Below the pieces are notes generated by a model. The model saw only the letters and a program-made list of their open reading frames with translations. It ran no database searches and was not told the origin of the DNA. From Candidatus Xenolissoclinum pacificiensis L6 (GTDB taxonomy: Bacteria > Pseudomonadota > Alphaproteobacteria > Rickettsiales > Anaplasmataceae), in the NCBI GenBank assembly GCA_000512675.1, contig AXCJ01000005.1, positions 102,462 to 166,461 on the forward strand: DNA of 64,000 nucleotides. Reading direction: 5' to 3'. A program made the translations under genes and the position numbers. How positions within the stretch are numbered: the first letter of the stretch is position 1; each line of letters begins with the position of its first letter. Positions 1 to 10,397 of this stretch are shown piece after piece.

Positions 1-2219
1 ATTGTTCTACAACTTGACAGATCTACTTCATAATCATTCAATTTTCTCAAATTTTGCTCTGAAATATACATTACACTACTCATATGATCAGTCGCAGGTA
101 GTGATACACCTTCTGTAATAGCAAATCTTCCTTTATCGACTGTAGTGGTTATCATAACAGATGATAATACATTATGAGACTTAACAAAGCTATGCACCCT
201 TATATCATCTAGAACACTATAATAACAAATCCTCTTATTTAGTGCATCTACATCTCTCGTATTATTCAGATCAAAGCTCTTTGCATCTTGTTTTAAAGAA
301 TCAAACACTTTAATAACATACTTGTCTTGCGTCTCTTCTAAAAAGATTCCTTTGTCTTTCCACTTCTGCAATGCTTCTTCAGTAACAAGGATTCTACCAT
401 TATCTACTAATCCGGAATTTTTGTCTATAGTCAAAGAAGAATCAGTTTCATGAGCACCATCTGTATATGCAGGTGCAGTCATATAAGTATCTATAATAAC
501 TCTCTCTTTGGGATTTGCAATATTCTTACGTATGAATGATATGTTATCTATTTCATTTGTACCTAACGACTCACTAAGACCAATTTTCTTTTTACCTGAT
601 CCAACATTATGTAAAGGAAGATCACACGCTAAAAATTCACGCTGATGAAATTGTGATTTTTTATCTGCATGATATAATGCATCCAGCATCATCTTTGCTA
701 GACAGCTTTTTAAATCATCATAAGGCGTGTAAAATCTCTGCAATCCTTCGCATATATCCTGAATATCCCTTGTATAATTATTTCCAAATACACGATCTAG
801 TGAAATCGGATTATTTGGATTTTGTGTAGTCTTATACAGTAAAATCCGATCTTTTTTATTTAGTATTCGATTCATCTGTTCTTGCATATTCAATATATTG
901 TTGCACTGTTTTTTTAACAATTTACCTGCTAAAGAATCATCAAACCTTAGAGTATTTCCTACTTTAACTTGAAGATGAGCATTTTGCAAAAGACTTTTAT
1001 ATTGTGTGAAAAACTCTTTACATTCTTCATATGGCATTACCTCTCCTGTCAAAGAACTATATAAAGTATCTATAGGAATTATAGAAAATACGTTGCAGTC
1101 TCCTGTTTCTAATATGTGTGTTTTCGAAGCTTTCTTATACCAATCACCAAGCACTTCATACTCTGAAGGAAGATCCTCTCTTACCAACAATTCTTTATTA
1201 GCACAATGTACTACTGATGCCTCCGTACCCATTGGTGCATGTTGATTAATAGTATTCAATTTCTGCCCATCTAAAGTTTTGTAAGTATTAAATATATGTC
1301 CTCTAGTAAATCTTTCTACATGGAAATATTCATTCTTCTCATCATCATAAAACATTGAAGCCATTGCATGCTCTATTTCCATTTCTACGCCATAATATAA
1401 GCTCCCTACCATAATCCCTGTACGACAACTTAGATCAAAATCTTCCAGTAATTTCGGTATTCCATTCACTTTAAAAACTACCTCTCTTTGTCCCTCTTTT
1501 TCACAAAATTCTAATGTATATATTATGGGTAAATCAGTTGGTGTCTTCATATGATGAAGATTATAAAAATGAGCTTTAGTACCTGGCTTTAACTCTGTAG
1601 AACCCTCCTTCAAGAAGATTTCTTGTAGATCAATAAAAGTATCTGGAAGTACTTCTTGTAGATGCATAATGATACCTTGTGCATTAAATTTTTCTTCAGC
1701 AGTTTTATTATGATCCTTTAAAATAGCCTGTAGTCTGTCTTTACTAGTAACATGAAGTTTATATATAAACTTCTCTAAATTACAAGGAGTACGCAAATCC
1801 AGATTATAATTTGACTCATCACGTTTAAGCTCTTCTGCTCCTGGATTCAGAATATTTTGACTAAATACTACTACTCCTTCCTTGTTCTCTCCTGATCTCT
1901 TTGGAATAGTATCAATAACCTGACACTCTTGATCATTTGAGTGTTTTAGCATAAGATCGTCACAAATCTTCTGTAATGATTCTTGATATTTTTTTCTTGC
2001 CTCTTTCTTCCCAATCGTCTTACAGTTCTCCAAATACTCATCTCCAGCGTTCTGAAGAAGCGTATTATCAATCAGCTCCTTATCAAAAGTGCTATAAAAT
2101 CCTTTTAATGCTTCTTGAACATATTTTTTCGTTACCATCCCGTTCTGATTTACAAGGTTGTTTATAAGGTCTTGAACAGATTTAAAGTACCCAGGTGCTT
2201 TATCAATTCTCATATGCAT
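1..2219 (-). CDS. Large hypothetical protein, C-terminus beyond the window
   Basis: An uninterrupted minus-strand frame runs from two in-frame ATG codons (2219 and 2213, reading MHMRIDKAPGYF) to base 1, so at least 737 codons are present and the C-terminus is missing. The protein is hydrophilic and mixed-charge, with no evident signal peptide or membrane segment. The first 100 residues are Lys/Glu-rich and probably helical. I recognise no family or catalytic motif. Codon usage is regular over 2.2 kb with no stop, which supports a real gene. There is no clear Shine-Dalgarno sequence, so the start is uncertain by two codons. A large soluble protein of this kind in a rickettsial genome could be a secreted effector, but nothing in the sequence proves this. 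Confidence 0.8.
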   Translation of the reverse strand, partial: MHMRIDKAPGYFKSVQDLINNLVNQNGMVTKKYVQEALKGFYSTFDKELIDNTLLQNAGDEYLENCKTIGKKEARKKYQESLQKICDDLMLKHSNDQECQVIDTIPKRSGENKEGVVVFSQNILNPGAEELKRDESNYNLDLRTPCNLEKFIYKLHVTSKDRLQAILKDHNKTAEEKFNAQGIIMHLQEVLPDTFIDLQEIFLKEGSTELKPGTKAHFYNLHHMKTPTDLPIIYTLEFCEKEGQREVVFKVNGIPKLLEDFDLSCRTGIMVGSLYYGVEMEIEHAMASMFYDDEKNEYFHVERFTRGHIFNTYKTLDGQKLNTINQHAPMGTEASVVHCANKELLVREDLPSEYEVLGDWYKKASKTHILETGDCNVFSIIPIDTLYSSLTGEVMPYEECKEFFTQYKSLLQNAHLQVKVGNTLRFDDSLAGKLLKKQCNNILNMQEQMNRILNKKDRILLYKTTQNPNNPISLDRVFGNNYTRDIQDICEGLQRFYTPYDDLKSCLAKMMLDALYHADKKSQFHQREFLACDLPLHNVGSGKKKIGLSESLGTNEIDNISFIRKNIANPKERVIIDTYMTAPAYTDGAHETDSSLTIDKNSGLVDNGRILVTEEALQKWKDKGIFLEETQDKYVIKVFDSLKQDAKSFDLNNTRDVDALNKRICYYSVLDDIRVHSFVKSHNVLSSVMITTTVDKGRFAITEGVSLPATDHMSSVMYISEQNLRKLNDYEVDLSSCRT

Positions 2220-2506
2220 ATTAAATAATAAAAAATCATGTTAAATAAATAACCTGATCACATGTTGCAATCAAGGCTATTGTTAAAGTTATAGTATTCT
2301 TGATTAATGCACCAACATGTAGAGTTTTACAACAATTATTAATAATAATATTCACACTGAAAGATAAGTATATTCAAAATATGTTTTTCAATATAAATCA
2401 TCATCACAACACAAACTAATAATCCATTATCAAAACTTATTCTATATTTTTGTGCTGCGCTTACATTAATACATAAACCACCCTATAATCTCTGCTTTTA
2501 ACAATA

Positions 2507-3985
2507 TCACCTCTTGCCTGTATGTTCTGTTTTTGACCAGTAATACGGATTTCTATATAAAGAATATAACGCAACATAAGACGCTACAGGTAAAAAAAAC
2601 GTTAGATATACAGGATAAAGAAGATATATCAATATGTTCCGCAAGTTTTTATGAACAAATATTACTAGTACCACCTCTGTTATATAAAAGCATAGTAAAT
2701 TCATAGCTGTATATAACGAGTTATATCCATACAAAATATTATGAAATAACACAAAAGGAGATGTGAGAATTATCAAGTTGGGTATTCCAAATAACATCAA
2801 AAACGAGATCTGTTTTTTTATATCATTCTCTTGAAGTATTTCTTTTGAATGAGTACAAAAAGTTTGTAAAAACCCTTTGATCCAACGAGACCTTTGTTTT
2901 ATCCAAGCATGTAAACTATATACTGATTCCTCATATGTATAGCTATTAGATATCGTAATATATCTAGGCTTGTAATACCTTACTGCAATATCTGCATCTT
3001 CTGTCACATTATATGGATCCCAATTATTTTGCTGAGTTAGCATGTGCACATTAAAATGATTTGATGTTCCTCCTAGAGGAACGATCAATGCAAGATTCGC
3101 CAAAGACTGTAAAAAAAAATCGAAATGTATCTTATATTCAATCGAGAGTAACTTTGTAAGAAGATTGTGCTCTTTGTTATAAAAGTTCAATCTACATTGA
3201 ACACAGAATAAATCCTTATTGTTCATGAAAACCTCAGAGACTTTTATCAATTGATCTTTCTCTGGTATATCTTCTGCATCATATATAGTGAGTAATTCTC
3301 CTTTTACAAAAGGCAGAGCATATTTACAAGCTTTAGATTTTGTTCTAGGAATTGAATTTGGAACAATTATACTTCTAAAATGTCTCTCAGATTGATATTG
3401 TGTGACAACCTCAATAGTTTCTGCATCATCCTCTTCCAATACAACAAGTACATCTAGCATATTTTTAGGATATTCCAAAGAATATACACTATTCAATATA
3501 CTGTGCACCATATGAGATTCTTTATATAGTGGAATGATAATAGAGTAGACAGGATATTTTTCAATTTTAGAAGAATTTTTATTATGTGTAGATTTATGAC
3601 ATGCAAAAATGGTAATAAATTTCATTGTGTAATATAAAAAATAAATTAAATTCAATAAATATACACCTACATTACCAAAAAAGTTTGCTAAATAACAAAT
3701 CAGCAGAATTATAACAAACAAAATTATATTCTTATACTTAGGATTTTGTGCTGTACAGAAGTTCTCTGGTATACAAGTGGAATATTTGATAAGGTACTTC
3801 TGTAATATAGCATTACGATATTTTTCTGAAATACGCACAAACCTAATTTTACGTTTATAAAATTTCCTTATCTTATATCTTGTATCTGATGATAAACCAC
3901 AGTGACCTATATGTTGTTTATCTGATAAAAAAACAACATTATATTTACAGCACAGCTTAATATCATCAAATGATAATCTGTTCAT
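2507..3985 (-). CDS. Family 2 glycosyltransferase, processive membrane type
   Basis: This 492-residue protein should transfer sugar from a nucleotide-sugar at the cytoplasmic membrane, probably for a surface glycan; the substrate cannot be told. About 100 N-terminal residues precede two hydrophobic segments (about 85-125). The GT-A domain starts at YSIIIPLYKE (about 147). The DxD-type motif lies in YDAEDIPE, the acidic TED motif in VTEDADIAVRYY, and the acceptor/processivity motif Q-x-x-R-W in QRSRWIKGF. Several hydrophobic segments follow to the C-terminus. The domain order fits the BcsA/XagB-like branch (Glyco_trans_2_3). It is separated from its neighbours by non-coding DNA and appears monocistronic. 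All expected motifs are present. Confidence 0.88.
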   Translation of the reverse strand: MNRLSFDDIKLCCKYNVVFLSDKQHIGHCGLSSDTRYKIRKFYKRKIRFVRISEKYRNAILQKYLIKYSTCIPENFCTAQNPKYKNIILFVIILLICYLANFFGNVGVYLLNLIYFLYYTMKFITIFACHKSTHNKNSSKIEKYPVYSIIIPLYKESHMVHSILNSVYSLEYPKNMLDVLVVLEEDDAETIEVVTQYQSERHFRSIIVPNSIPRTKSKACKYALPFVKGELLTIYDAEDIPEKDQLIKVSEVFMNNKDLFCVQCRLNFYNKEHNLLTKLLSIEYKIHFDFFLQSLANLALIVPLGGTSNHFNVHMLTQQNNWDPYNVTEDADIAVRYYKPRYITISNSYTYEESVYSLHAWIKQRSRWIKGFLQTFCTHSKEILQENDIKKQISFLMLFGIPNLIILTSPFVLFHNILYGYNSLYTAMNLLCFYITEVVLVIFVHKNLRNILIYLLYPVYLTFFLPVASYVALYSLYRNPYYWSKTEHTGKR

Positions 3986-4729
3986 TTGATATGATAAATC
4001 AATAATTATGCAATATAAGAATTACTATAAATACAAAAAATCATTTACACAATAATAAATATTGATATTTTTATAAGAAATATATATGATGTTTATAGCA
4101 TTTATAAAGATCAAATTATACTGGCTAGCTTGATGCAAAATGTTGATATTCATGTTATATAGACCCTCAAAATCGGATTCTACACTCCGATACATAACGA
4201 TGAGATCACCTGTCATCATTTATATAAAACTAGTGTCTGTTCTCTTTACTATAGCGTATTAGATCCTTTGAAAATAAATTTTTTATATTGAAAACAAGAG
4301 ACAGATGTCTCACTTCAGTGCATCAACTTGCATTCCATGTGCACACAATCTAATCAAATGAGACTCTGGGAATTTACACCCTTCTCATATACCAATCTAG
4401 ACCCTCCTCAGATATAGATTCACCAATATTTTCTTACCACCTTTCTTATATTCAAATTAACGTATAACAATCTGCAATAAAACGTCTTCCATGTTTAGTC
4501 ATACTGATATTCACAATCAAACAGTCGGTTATTTCCAAACACTTATGTTGTTTTCTCTCCTTGCATATACATTACTTTAATAGTGTTGAGTATGTTTCTA
4601 AATTGTTTTCGATAATGAAAGATAAAATATCTTATAATTATTCCTTAACAATAGCTATCCTCTAATTTGACTAGATACCTGAGTGCAATGTAAAATGGTG
4701 TACTTATAGCTTATGTCCTTATTTTTACC
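3986..4729. other. Intergenic region between the glycosyltransferase and miaB
   Basis: These 744 bases contain only a doubtful 64-codon minus-strand frame (4025-4219) with low-complexity Ile/Asn/Tyr content, which I do not accept as a gene. A short inverted repeat lies at 4298-4311 (six-base stem, two-base loop). The promoter of miaB should lie in the last 100 bases, but I cannot assign -35 and -10 boxes confidently in such AT-rich sequence. Confidence 0.5.
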
Positions 4730-6100
4730 ATGAAAACGTTTTTTATTAAAACATATGGTTGTCAGATGAATGTTTACGACTCCATGATCATGTCCAGAAT
4801 CGCTAAAAATCTAGACTTAGAACAAGTAAATTCCGTTGATAATGCGGATTTGGTAATTCTGAATACTTGTCATATTCGAGAAAAAGCTACAGAAAAAATG
4901 TACTCCGAATTAGGACAGATCAAAGCTATAGAACGTAAGAAAAGTAAAAAGATTATTACAGTGGTAGCAGGATGTGTTGCTCAGGCTGAAGGAGATATTA
5001 TTCTGGAACGTGCAAATAATGTTGACTTTGTTGTAGGACCTCAAAGTCTCCATACTTTACCAGAATTGTTAGGTAAAGTACGACGCCTACAAAGCAAAGA
5101 AATATCATTAGAATTCGAACCGGTAGAAAAATTTGACCTTATTAATCAACAAGATTATTCACATGATGGTATTGTGTCTTCTTTTCTATCAATACAAGAA
5201 GGATGCGATAAATTTTGCACTTATTGTGTGGTGCCTTATACTAGAGGAGCAGAATATTCCAGACCAGTCGCTGAGATTTTAAATGAATCTTGTAAGATGG
5301 TTGATGCTGGAATAAAAGAAATTATTCTGCTTGGACAAAATGTGAATGGATATCATGGTAAAAATGAAGATGGAACGGCATGCGATTTAGGAAATTTAAT
5401 TAAAATTCTTGGCCGTATTCCTAGACTACAAAGAATACGATATACCACTTCCCACCCATCTGATATGCACGAATCTTTATATAAAGCGCATGCTGAAGAA
5501 GAAAAATTGATGCCTTACCTTCATCTTCCTGTGCAAAGTGGTTCTAATAAGATACTTAAACATATGAATCGGAAGCATACAGTAGAACAATACTTAGCAA
5601 TAATCAGTCGACTACGCAAATATAACAAAAGTATGGCATTCTCATCAGATTTTATTGTTGGATATCCTGGTGAAACAGATCGTGATTTTCAAGATACATT
5701 AGACCTTGTCAAAGAAGTTAAGTTTGCACAAGCATTTAGTTTTAAATACAGCCCCAGACCTGGAACACCTAGTGCTAGCTATTCAGATCAAATACCAGAA
5801 GATATTAAGCATGAAAGATTGATGATACTTCAAGACCTATTATCTGCACAGCAATTGGAATTTAATCGTTCTTTAATCGGTACATCAGTCTCAGTATTAT
5901 TTGATAGAGTACACAAAAATAAAGATCAGATTATTGGACGTACTCCTTACATGCAAAATGTCTATTTGGACACTACTGAAGAATATGGAACATTACATAC
6001 TATACACATTAATGAAGCTTTTTTATGTAGCTTATCCGGTAATATTCTGGATCCATATGAAATAAATCACGAAAATCTAAAAGCTAAACACCTATCCTGA
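4730..6100 (+). CDS. miaB: tRNA-2-methylthio-N6-isopentenyladenosine(37) synthase MiaB
   Basis: Methylthiolates i6A37 in tRNAs that read UNN codons, using two [4Fe-4S] clusters and S-adenosylmethionine. At 456 residues it has the normal family length. The N-terminal UPF0004 domain holds the three cysteines of the auxiliary cluster, in YGCQMN, NTCHIR and AGCVAQ. The radical SAM domain carries CDKFCTYC (about residue 160). The middle contains the conserved HLPVQSGS and FIVGYPGET, and a TRAM domain closes the protein. The ATG at 4730 begins the canonical N-terminus (KTFFIKTYGCQMN). Nothing unusual is visible. Confidence 0.97.
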   Translation: MKTFFIKTYGCQMNVYDSMIMSRIAKNLDLEQVNSVDNADLVILNTCHIREKATEKMYSELGQIKAIERKKSKKIITVVAGCVAQAEGDIILERANNVDFVVGPQSLHTLPELLGKVRRLQSKEISLEFEPVEKFDLINQQDYSHDGIVSSFLSIQEGCDKFCTYCVVPYTRGAEYSRPVAEILNESCKMVDAGIKEIILLGQNVNGYHGKNEDGTACDLGNLIKILGRIPRLQRIRYTTSHPSDMHESLYKAHAEEEKLMPYLHLPVQSGSNKILKHMNRKHTVEQYLAIISRLRKYNKSMAFSSDFIVGYPGETDRDFQDTLDLVKEVKFAQAFSFKYSPRPGTPSASYSDQIPEDIKHERLMILQDLLSAQQLEFNRSLIGTSVSVLFDRVHKNKDQIIGRTPYMQNVYLDTTEEYGTLHTIHINEAFLCSLSGNILDPYEINHENLKAKHLS

Positions 6101-6329
6101 TATGAAAGATATTTTGGTCACAAATTAAAAAAACAACTCCATAAACCAACTACAGAGCTTCAAAAATGCCTTATAGTTCTTATTATCAAGTTAATTCAGA
6201 TTTAGTTATTATATTTATTGCACATATATAATATCATAATATTTGCTGGTGATACATAAAATTTATATATAGATACTTTGACAAGATACTCAGTTATAGT
6301 TATCATATCCCTAATGTTACCTTATAGTC

Positions 6330-7559
6330 ATGTCAGTAAAAATACTAATGCCTAGCCTTTCTCCAACGATGGAAAAAGGTAATTTGCAAAGATGGTTCAA
6401 AAAAGAAGGAGATTCAGTAAGTTCAGGAGATGTCATCGCTGAAATCGAAACTGATAAAGCAGTTGTAGAACTTGAATCCTTAGATGATGGAGTATTGCAT
6501 ACAATCGTTGTTCCGGATAACAGTAAAGATGTTCCAGTTGGGTCAATAATAGCTCTTCTTAAAGAAGAGGGTGATGATGATCAAGATGTTTTAAAATTGT
6601 TAAATAACGCTTCTGATACAAAGAATTCTCCGAGTGCTGAAGTTTCCAAGGAATCTCAAAATATTTCCTTAGAAAAAGATACCGCATTAGATCATCAAGT
6701 ATCGATCAATAATAGTGAAAGAATTAAAATTAGCCCGCTAGCAAAAAAATTGTCCGAAATTAATAAAGTTTCTCTGAATGGTATGGTGGGATCAGGTCCT
6801 GGAGGAAGAATCGTAAAATCAGATGTGTTATCACAGATTGATAAGGTGCCTAACAACACGATTGCTCACTCTCATCAGGACATCTCCTCCTCTACTGTAT
6901 CACCAATGCGTATGGCTATTGCCAGTAGACTTACAGAATCTAAAACAACTATTCCTCATTTTTATCTCAGTGTGGATTGCTCAGTAGATGACTTGGTAAA
7001 GTATAAAAAACAAATTAAGGAACAGTCACAAAAAAATATTACAATAAATGATTTCGTTGTTAAAGCAGTCGCTATGTCTGTTGCACAGTATCCTGATGTG
7101 AATTCTTACTGGCAAAAGGATCAGATAATCAAAAATAGTCAGGTAGACGTTGCAGTTGCTGTTGCTATTGAGGATGGTTTAATAACTCCTATTGTCAAAA
7201 ATTGTGACAGTAAAACTATTACGGCTGTTTCAGCTGAGATTAAATCTCTAGCTGAAAAAGCGAAAAATAAATCCTTAAAACCAGAAGAATTTCAAGGGGG
7301 GTCAGTTACCGTATCGAATCTAGGAATGTATGGAATAAAAGAATTTTTTGCTATTATCAACCCTCCTCAATCAGCAATCATCTCTGTTGGAGCTGCATAT
7401 AAAATTCCTTGCTTTAATGAAAATGATCATATAGTTCCTAAACAGATTATGAATATTAGCCTTTCATGTGATCATAGGGTTGTGGATGGAGTACTTGCAT
7501 CTATGTTCTTGCAATCTATAAAAAATTATTTAGAAAATCCAATGTTAATTGTCATATGA
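6330..7559 (+). CDS. pdhC: Pyruvate dehydrogenase E2, dihydrolipoamide acetyltransferase
   Basis: Core subunit of the pyruvate dehydrogenase complex, moving acetyl groups from E1-bound lipoyl-lysine to CoA. The 409 residues show one N-terminal lipoyl domain with the acceptor lysine in EIETDKAVVE (about residue 43), a polar linker, and a peripheral subunit-binding domain (ISPLAKKLSEINKVSL through GSGPGGRIVKSDV). The C-terminal catalytic domain has the active-site histidine in CDHRVVDGVLAS. A single lipoyl domain is typical of alphaproteobacterial and rickettsial E2. No E1 or E3 gene is adjacent. Its last four bases overlap the dut start (ATGA), so the two genes are probably translationally coupled. 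Confidence 0.95.
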   Translation: MSVKILMPSLSPTMEKGNLQRWFKKEGDSVSSGDVIAEIETDKAVVELESLDDGVLHTIVVPDNSKDVPVGSIIALLKEEGDDDQDVLKLLNNASDTKNSPSAEVSKESQNISLEKDTALDHQVSINNSERIKISPLAKKLSEINKVSLNGMVGSGPGGRIVKSDVLSQIDKVPNNTIAHSHQDISSSTVSPMRMAIASRLTESKTTIPHFYLSVDCSVDDLVKYKKQIKEQSQKNITINDFVVKAVAMSVAQYPDVNSYWQKDQIIKNSQVDVAVAVAIEDGLITPIVKNCDSKTITAVSAEIKSLAEKAKNKSLKPEEFQGGSVTVSNLGMYGIKEFFAIINPPQSAIISVGAAYKIPCFNENDHIVPKQIMNISLSCDHRVVDGVLASMFLQSIKNYLENPMLIVI

Positions 7560-8023
7560 TATATACTCAAAATCAAAAGGTAAAAGTCAAATACGTAGGT
7601 AAAAACACCCCTTACCTACCCTCTTATGCTACAGAGGGTAGTTCTGGTTTAGACTTGCGAGCTGACATTAGTAAAGAAATTGTGTTACCCGCAAATAACG
7701 GTAGATTACTTGTGCCCACTGGTATATGTTTTGATTTCCCTGACATGTATGAAGCACAGGTGCGTCCAAGGTCAGGTTTAGCATTAAAATATGGTATAAC
7801 AGTACTCAACGCTCCAGGTACAATAGATAATGATTACACAGGAGACATTAAAGTTTTATTGATTAATACTGATAGTCGTGATTTTATTATCCAACCCTTC
7901 CAGAAAATTGCCCAAATAATAATCCTAAAATATGTCAAAATACATCTTGTTGATAGTTCTGATTTTAAAGATACTGGAAGAGGTGGTAATGGATTTGGTT
8001 CTACTGATGGACAATCACTGTAA
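7556..8023 (+). CDS. dut: Deoxyuridine 5'-triphosphate nucleotidohydrolase (dUTPase)
   Basis: Hydrolyses dUTP to dUMP and pyrophosphate, keeping uracil out of DNA and supplying the dTMP precursor. It is a 155-residue homotrimeric-type dUTPase with all five motifs in order: SSGLDLRAD, RPRSGLALKYG, APGTIDNDYTGDI, KIAQIII, and the P-loop-like GRGGNGFGSTD at the C-terminus. Its ATG overlaps the E2 stop codon. A hairpin follows about 75 bases downstream. Complete and apparently functional. Confidence 0.96.
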   Translation: MIYTQNQKVKVKYVGKNTPYLPSYATEGSSGLDLRADISKEIVLPANNGRLLVPTGICFDFPDMYEAQVRPRSGLALKYGITVLNAPGTIDNDYTGDIKVLLINTDSRDFIIQPFQKIAQIIILKYVKIHLVDSSDFKDTGRGGNGFGSTDGQSL

Positions 8024-8095
8024 CAACTTTCTGGTCGCGTGAATACACTTCAAATGTGATCACTTAATAAAGTCGTAATATAGCCCCGTTGATCT

Positions 8096-8122
8096 TTGAA
8101 GGTTTTAACGCCAAACCTTCAA
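8096..8122. terminator. Hairpin downstream of dut, possible terminator
   Basis: A perfect 10-bp stem (8096-8105 with 8113-8122) encloses a 7-base loop, 73 bases after the dut stop codon. It lacks a downstream T-run, so factor-independent termination is not assured; it may instead stabilise the 3' end or be symmetrical by chance. Confidence 0.35.
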
Positions 8123-8384
8123 GTAATCATTCTCCTAGTAAAATAGATAGAAGTATCTGTACAAAAACAGGATAATGGTTCACTGATGTATTTTTGGCAG
8201 TATAATCGTATGAATATTATAATTATTGAAGAAAGCAATCCTAATAATATCGATGTTATTAACCAATAGCGGGTAAGTTCCAATGTACTATTAGATTACT
8301 ATACTCTACAAAATTATTACGCATGTTGCACTGACAACATGCTCAATCCTTTCATCTCTAGCACATTATATAAGAATTAATTGA

Positions 8385-9770
8385 ATGCCAAAAATTTGTT
8401 CTTTGCTATGCTACTCTTTTTTACGTTCAAATACAACAAATCATGTGAATATGTCAAAGAATATAAGTAGCAAAACCCAAATGATCAAGATCAATTTACT
8501 GAAGAGGAGAACCAAAGATATCTCGATGGTGCACAGTACCTCACTCATCTTTTTTCCTATGCAAACACAATAATTGACAATAATGCCCAAAACATTTCCT
8601 CAGTCTTTCTATCTGATCTACTACATAACAGAAACTTCTTGGAGGACTTATACCTCAATCACACATCAATCCCGACTTATTTATCCATTTCCTCACTATT
8701 AAAACACATATTACTGATTTTGACAGAGCATCATAAAAATTCTCCACTAGCCGATGATCGTGTCAAAGAACAGTTATGTATTTAAGAAATTTATTATTAC
8801 ATCTAAAGAAGCAACAATTCAGGATATTATACCAGATGAAAAATTACTGAACACCTTATCAAAGACAAAGAATGAGATTTATCAAACAATATGCACAAAA
8901 GCAAAACTGCAAAATATGACGCATATTTCTCTAGATAAAATTGAGCAATACCTTAATCACCATGCGAACGATGAGATTACCAAGATGTTAGAGTGATTAA
9001 AAAATTCATTATCACACTATACATACTTACTTTACACAGAATCTCTTATACCAAATGAGAACCTTGGACAAAGAAATCAGCTAAAATACTACTGTAATGT
9101 GCATCGTCAATATTCTCCACTGTTCTCACAAAAATGGAGTAACCAAAAGATTTGTCTAACGATCAAGTGCAAAATATTAATTATGTACTTAAAGCGTCGT
9201 TACTTCAGCTCATGCAAACAGAGCAATACAAAGTTGATAAATCACAACAAACTACAACAATATTCTAACTAACCAATCACTAGAACCATTTGATCAATGG
9301 ACAGTTCGTACATATCTCACCTATATCCAAGACATATTTAAAATGCCTGAGAAGCAATAAATTATTACAGATTATATGATGTTATCCGATAAATTACAGA
9401 CAGTATACACAATCACAAAGATATTCACTCTCCTGAGACCAGCATTGTATCTCCAAATACACAACCAGTAGTACCACACAACAACAAAAGTTATAAAATT
9501 TTGTCAGACAAGGTGGCTCTCCATCAGCTATCGTCGCTATTATGAAAGAAAGAAAAGTATGTTTCTCTCTTAAGTTACTGCATTACATTGCACACCTTCT
9601 ATCATATCCCAACTATTTTAGATATTGCTCATTAAAAGACCGTATGGATTAATATATACAATTAAGAACAGATAAAGAGATGGATTATCATGTAGACGTT
9701 ATCAAAAAGGTATTGAAAGAAAACATTACTGAAATACATGCTGTTATAATGTAATAAATAGAAAAGGATC
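8385..9770 (+). pseudogene. Decayed reading frame of an unknown protein
   Basis: Protein-like sequence continues across this stretch but switches frame repeatedly. Roughly 8473-8783 reads as about 100 codons without a stop (for example YLDGAQYLTHLFSYANTI). It overlaps an 80-codon frame at 8754-8996 (KFIITSKEATIQDIIPDEK). Further pieces occur near 9149-9267 (NYVLKASLLQLMQTEQYK) and 9269-9361 (DQWTVRTYLTYIQDIFK). All are helical and hydrophilic with similar composition, as expected for one long gene broken by several indels and stops. I recognise no family. The 80-codon frame could still be expressed on its own, but nothing requires it. Confidence 0.45.
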
Positions 9771-9822
9771 AGCGTCTATTAGACCTCCTATAATATAAAA
9801 AACTCTCAAAAAAGTGATAGAT

Positions 9823-9966
9823 AAAACTTTAACTTGTCCTCAATTGGATAATAAATATCGATATCATTAGAGTTTATTTACTCAAATGATCGTAATATTT
9901 ATAAAACTCTTTATATAATTTTACTCCAACGAAGTGCTAAGCTAATTTCACAGAAGGTCTATTTAT
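9823..9966. repeat. Dispersed intergenic repeat, copy 1
   Basis: About 144 bases match 56203-56337 in the same orientation. The copies share the blocks TAATATTTATAAAACT and TAATTTCACAG, with scattered substitutions and one indel of about 13 bases. This copy lies just beyond the 3' end of the NDUFS4-like gene; the other lies just beyond the 3' end of icd. I see no coding potential. It may be a small non-autonomous mobile element or a conserved 3' structure. Confidence 0.6.
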
Positions 9967-10073
9967 ATCAGAGGAAAGGCATGTATCTGGAGTTTCGGAT
10001 TTATTGTCTGGATTGCGAGCAAAAGGAAATGCTTTATTAACTGGGTATATATTTTAAATTAGCAATACCGATT

Positions 10074-10367
10074 CTATAATCTATTTTTCAAGGTATCAGT
10101 GTATGATTTAGGAGAGATTTTTCGTGATTTAGGAGTCATTACAATACACGACATCCCTAGTTCTCTCACATAATCTTTGGCTTCCTGCAAACTTTTAAAT
10201 GCACGATCCAACCTTTTGCTTGCAACAGAACTGTACCAACCCATAAGAAAATCTCTATCCTGTTGGCAATTAGATGGAATAAAAACTCGCCATGACAGAT
10301 CCTGATTAGTAGTTACGGACTGTGTAACATGGTAAATATCCACTTGATATATTCTTGCGATCCTCAT
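10074..10367 (-). CDS. ETC complex I subunit, NDUFS4 (18 kDa) homologue
   Basis: A 97-residue soluble protein matching the NADH:ubiquinone oxidoreductase 18-kDa subunit family, an accessory subunit of mitochondrial complex I that alphaproteobacteria also carry. Family hallmarks are visible: an N-terminal ARIYQ, the central WRVFIPSN followed by DFLMGWYSSV, the helical segment SLQEAKDYVRELG, and the C-terminal PKSRKISPKSYTDTLKN. It probably stabilises the NADH-binding arm of complex I. It ends next to dispersed-repeat DNA and lies 30 bases downstream of cycM in the same orientation, which fits a joint respiratory transcript. Length is normal for the bacterial form. Confidence 0.85.
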   Translation of the reverse strand: MRIARIYQVDIYHVTQSVTTNQDLSWRVFIPSNCQQDRDFLMGWYSSVASKRLDRAFKSLQEAKDYVRELGMSCIVMTPKSRKISPKSYTDTLKNRL

Positions 10368-10397
10368 AACTATTCTGTATTAATAGTACACCTAATT

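Noticed and set aside
4025..4219. 64-codon minus-strand frame
   Set aside because: Low-complexity Ile/Asn/Tyr composition, no motif and no ribosome-binding site.
5113..5125. TTCGAACC resembling a tRNA T-loop
   Set aside because: It lies within conserved miaB coding sequence.
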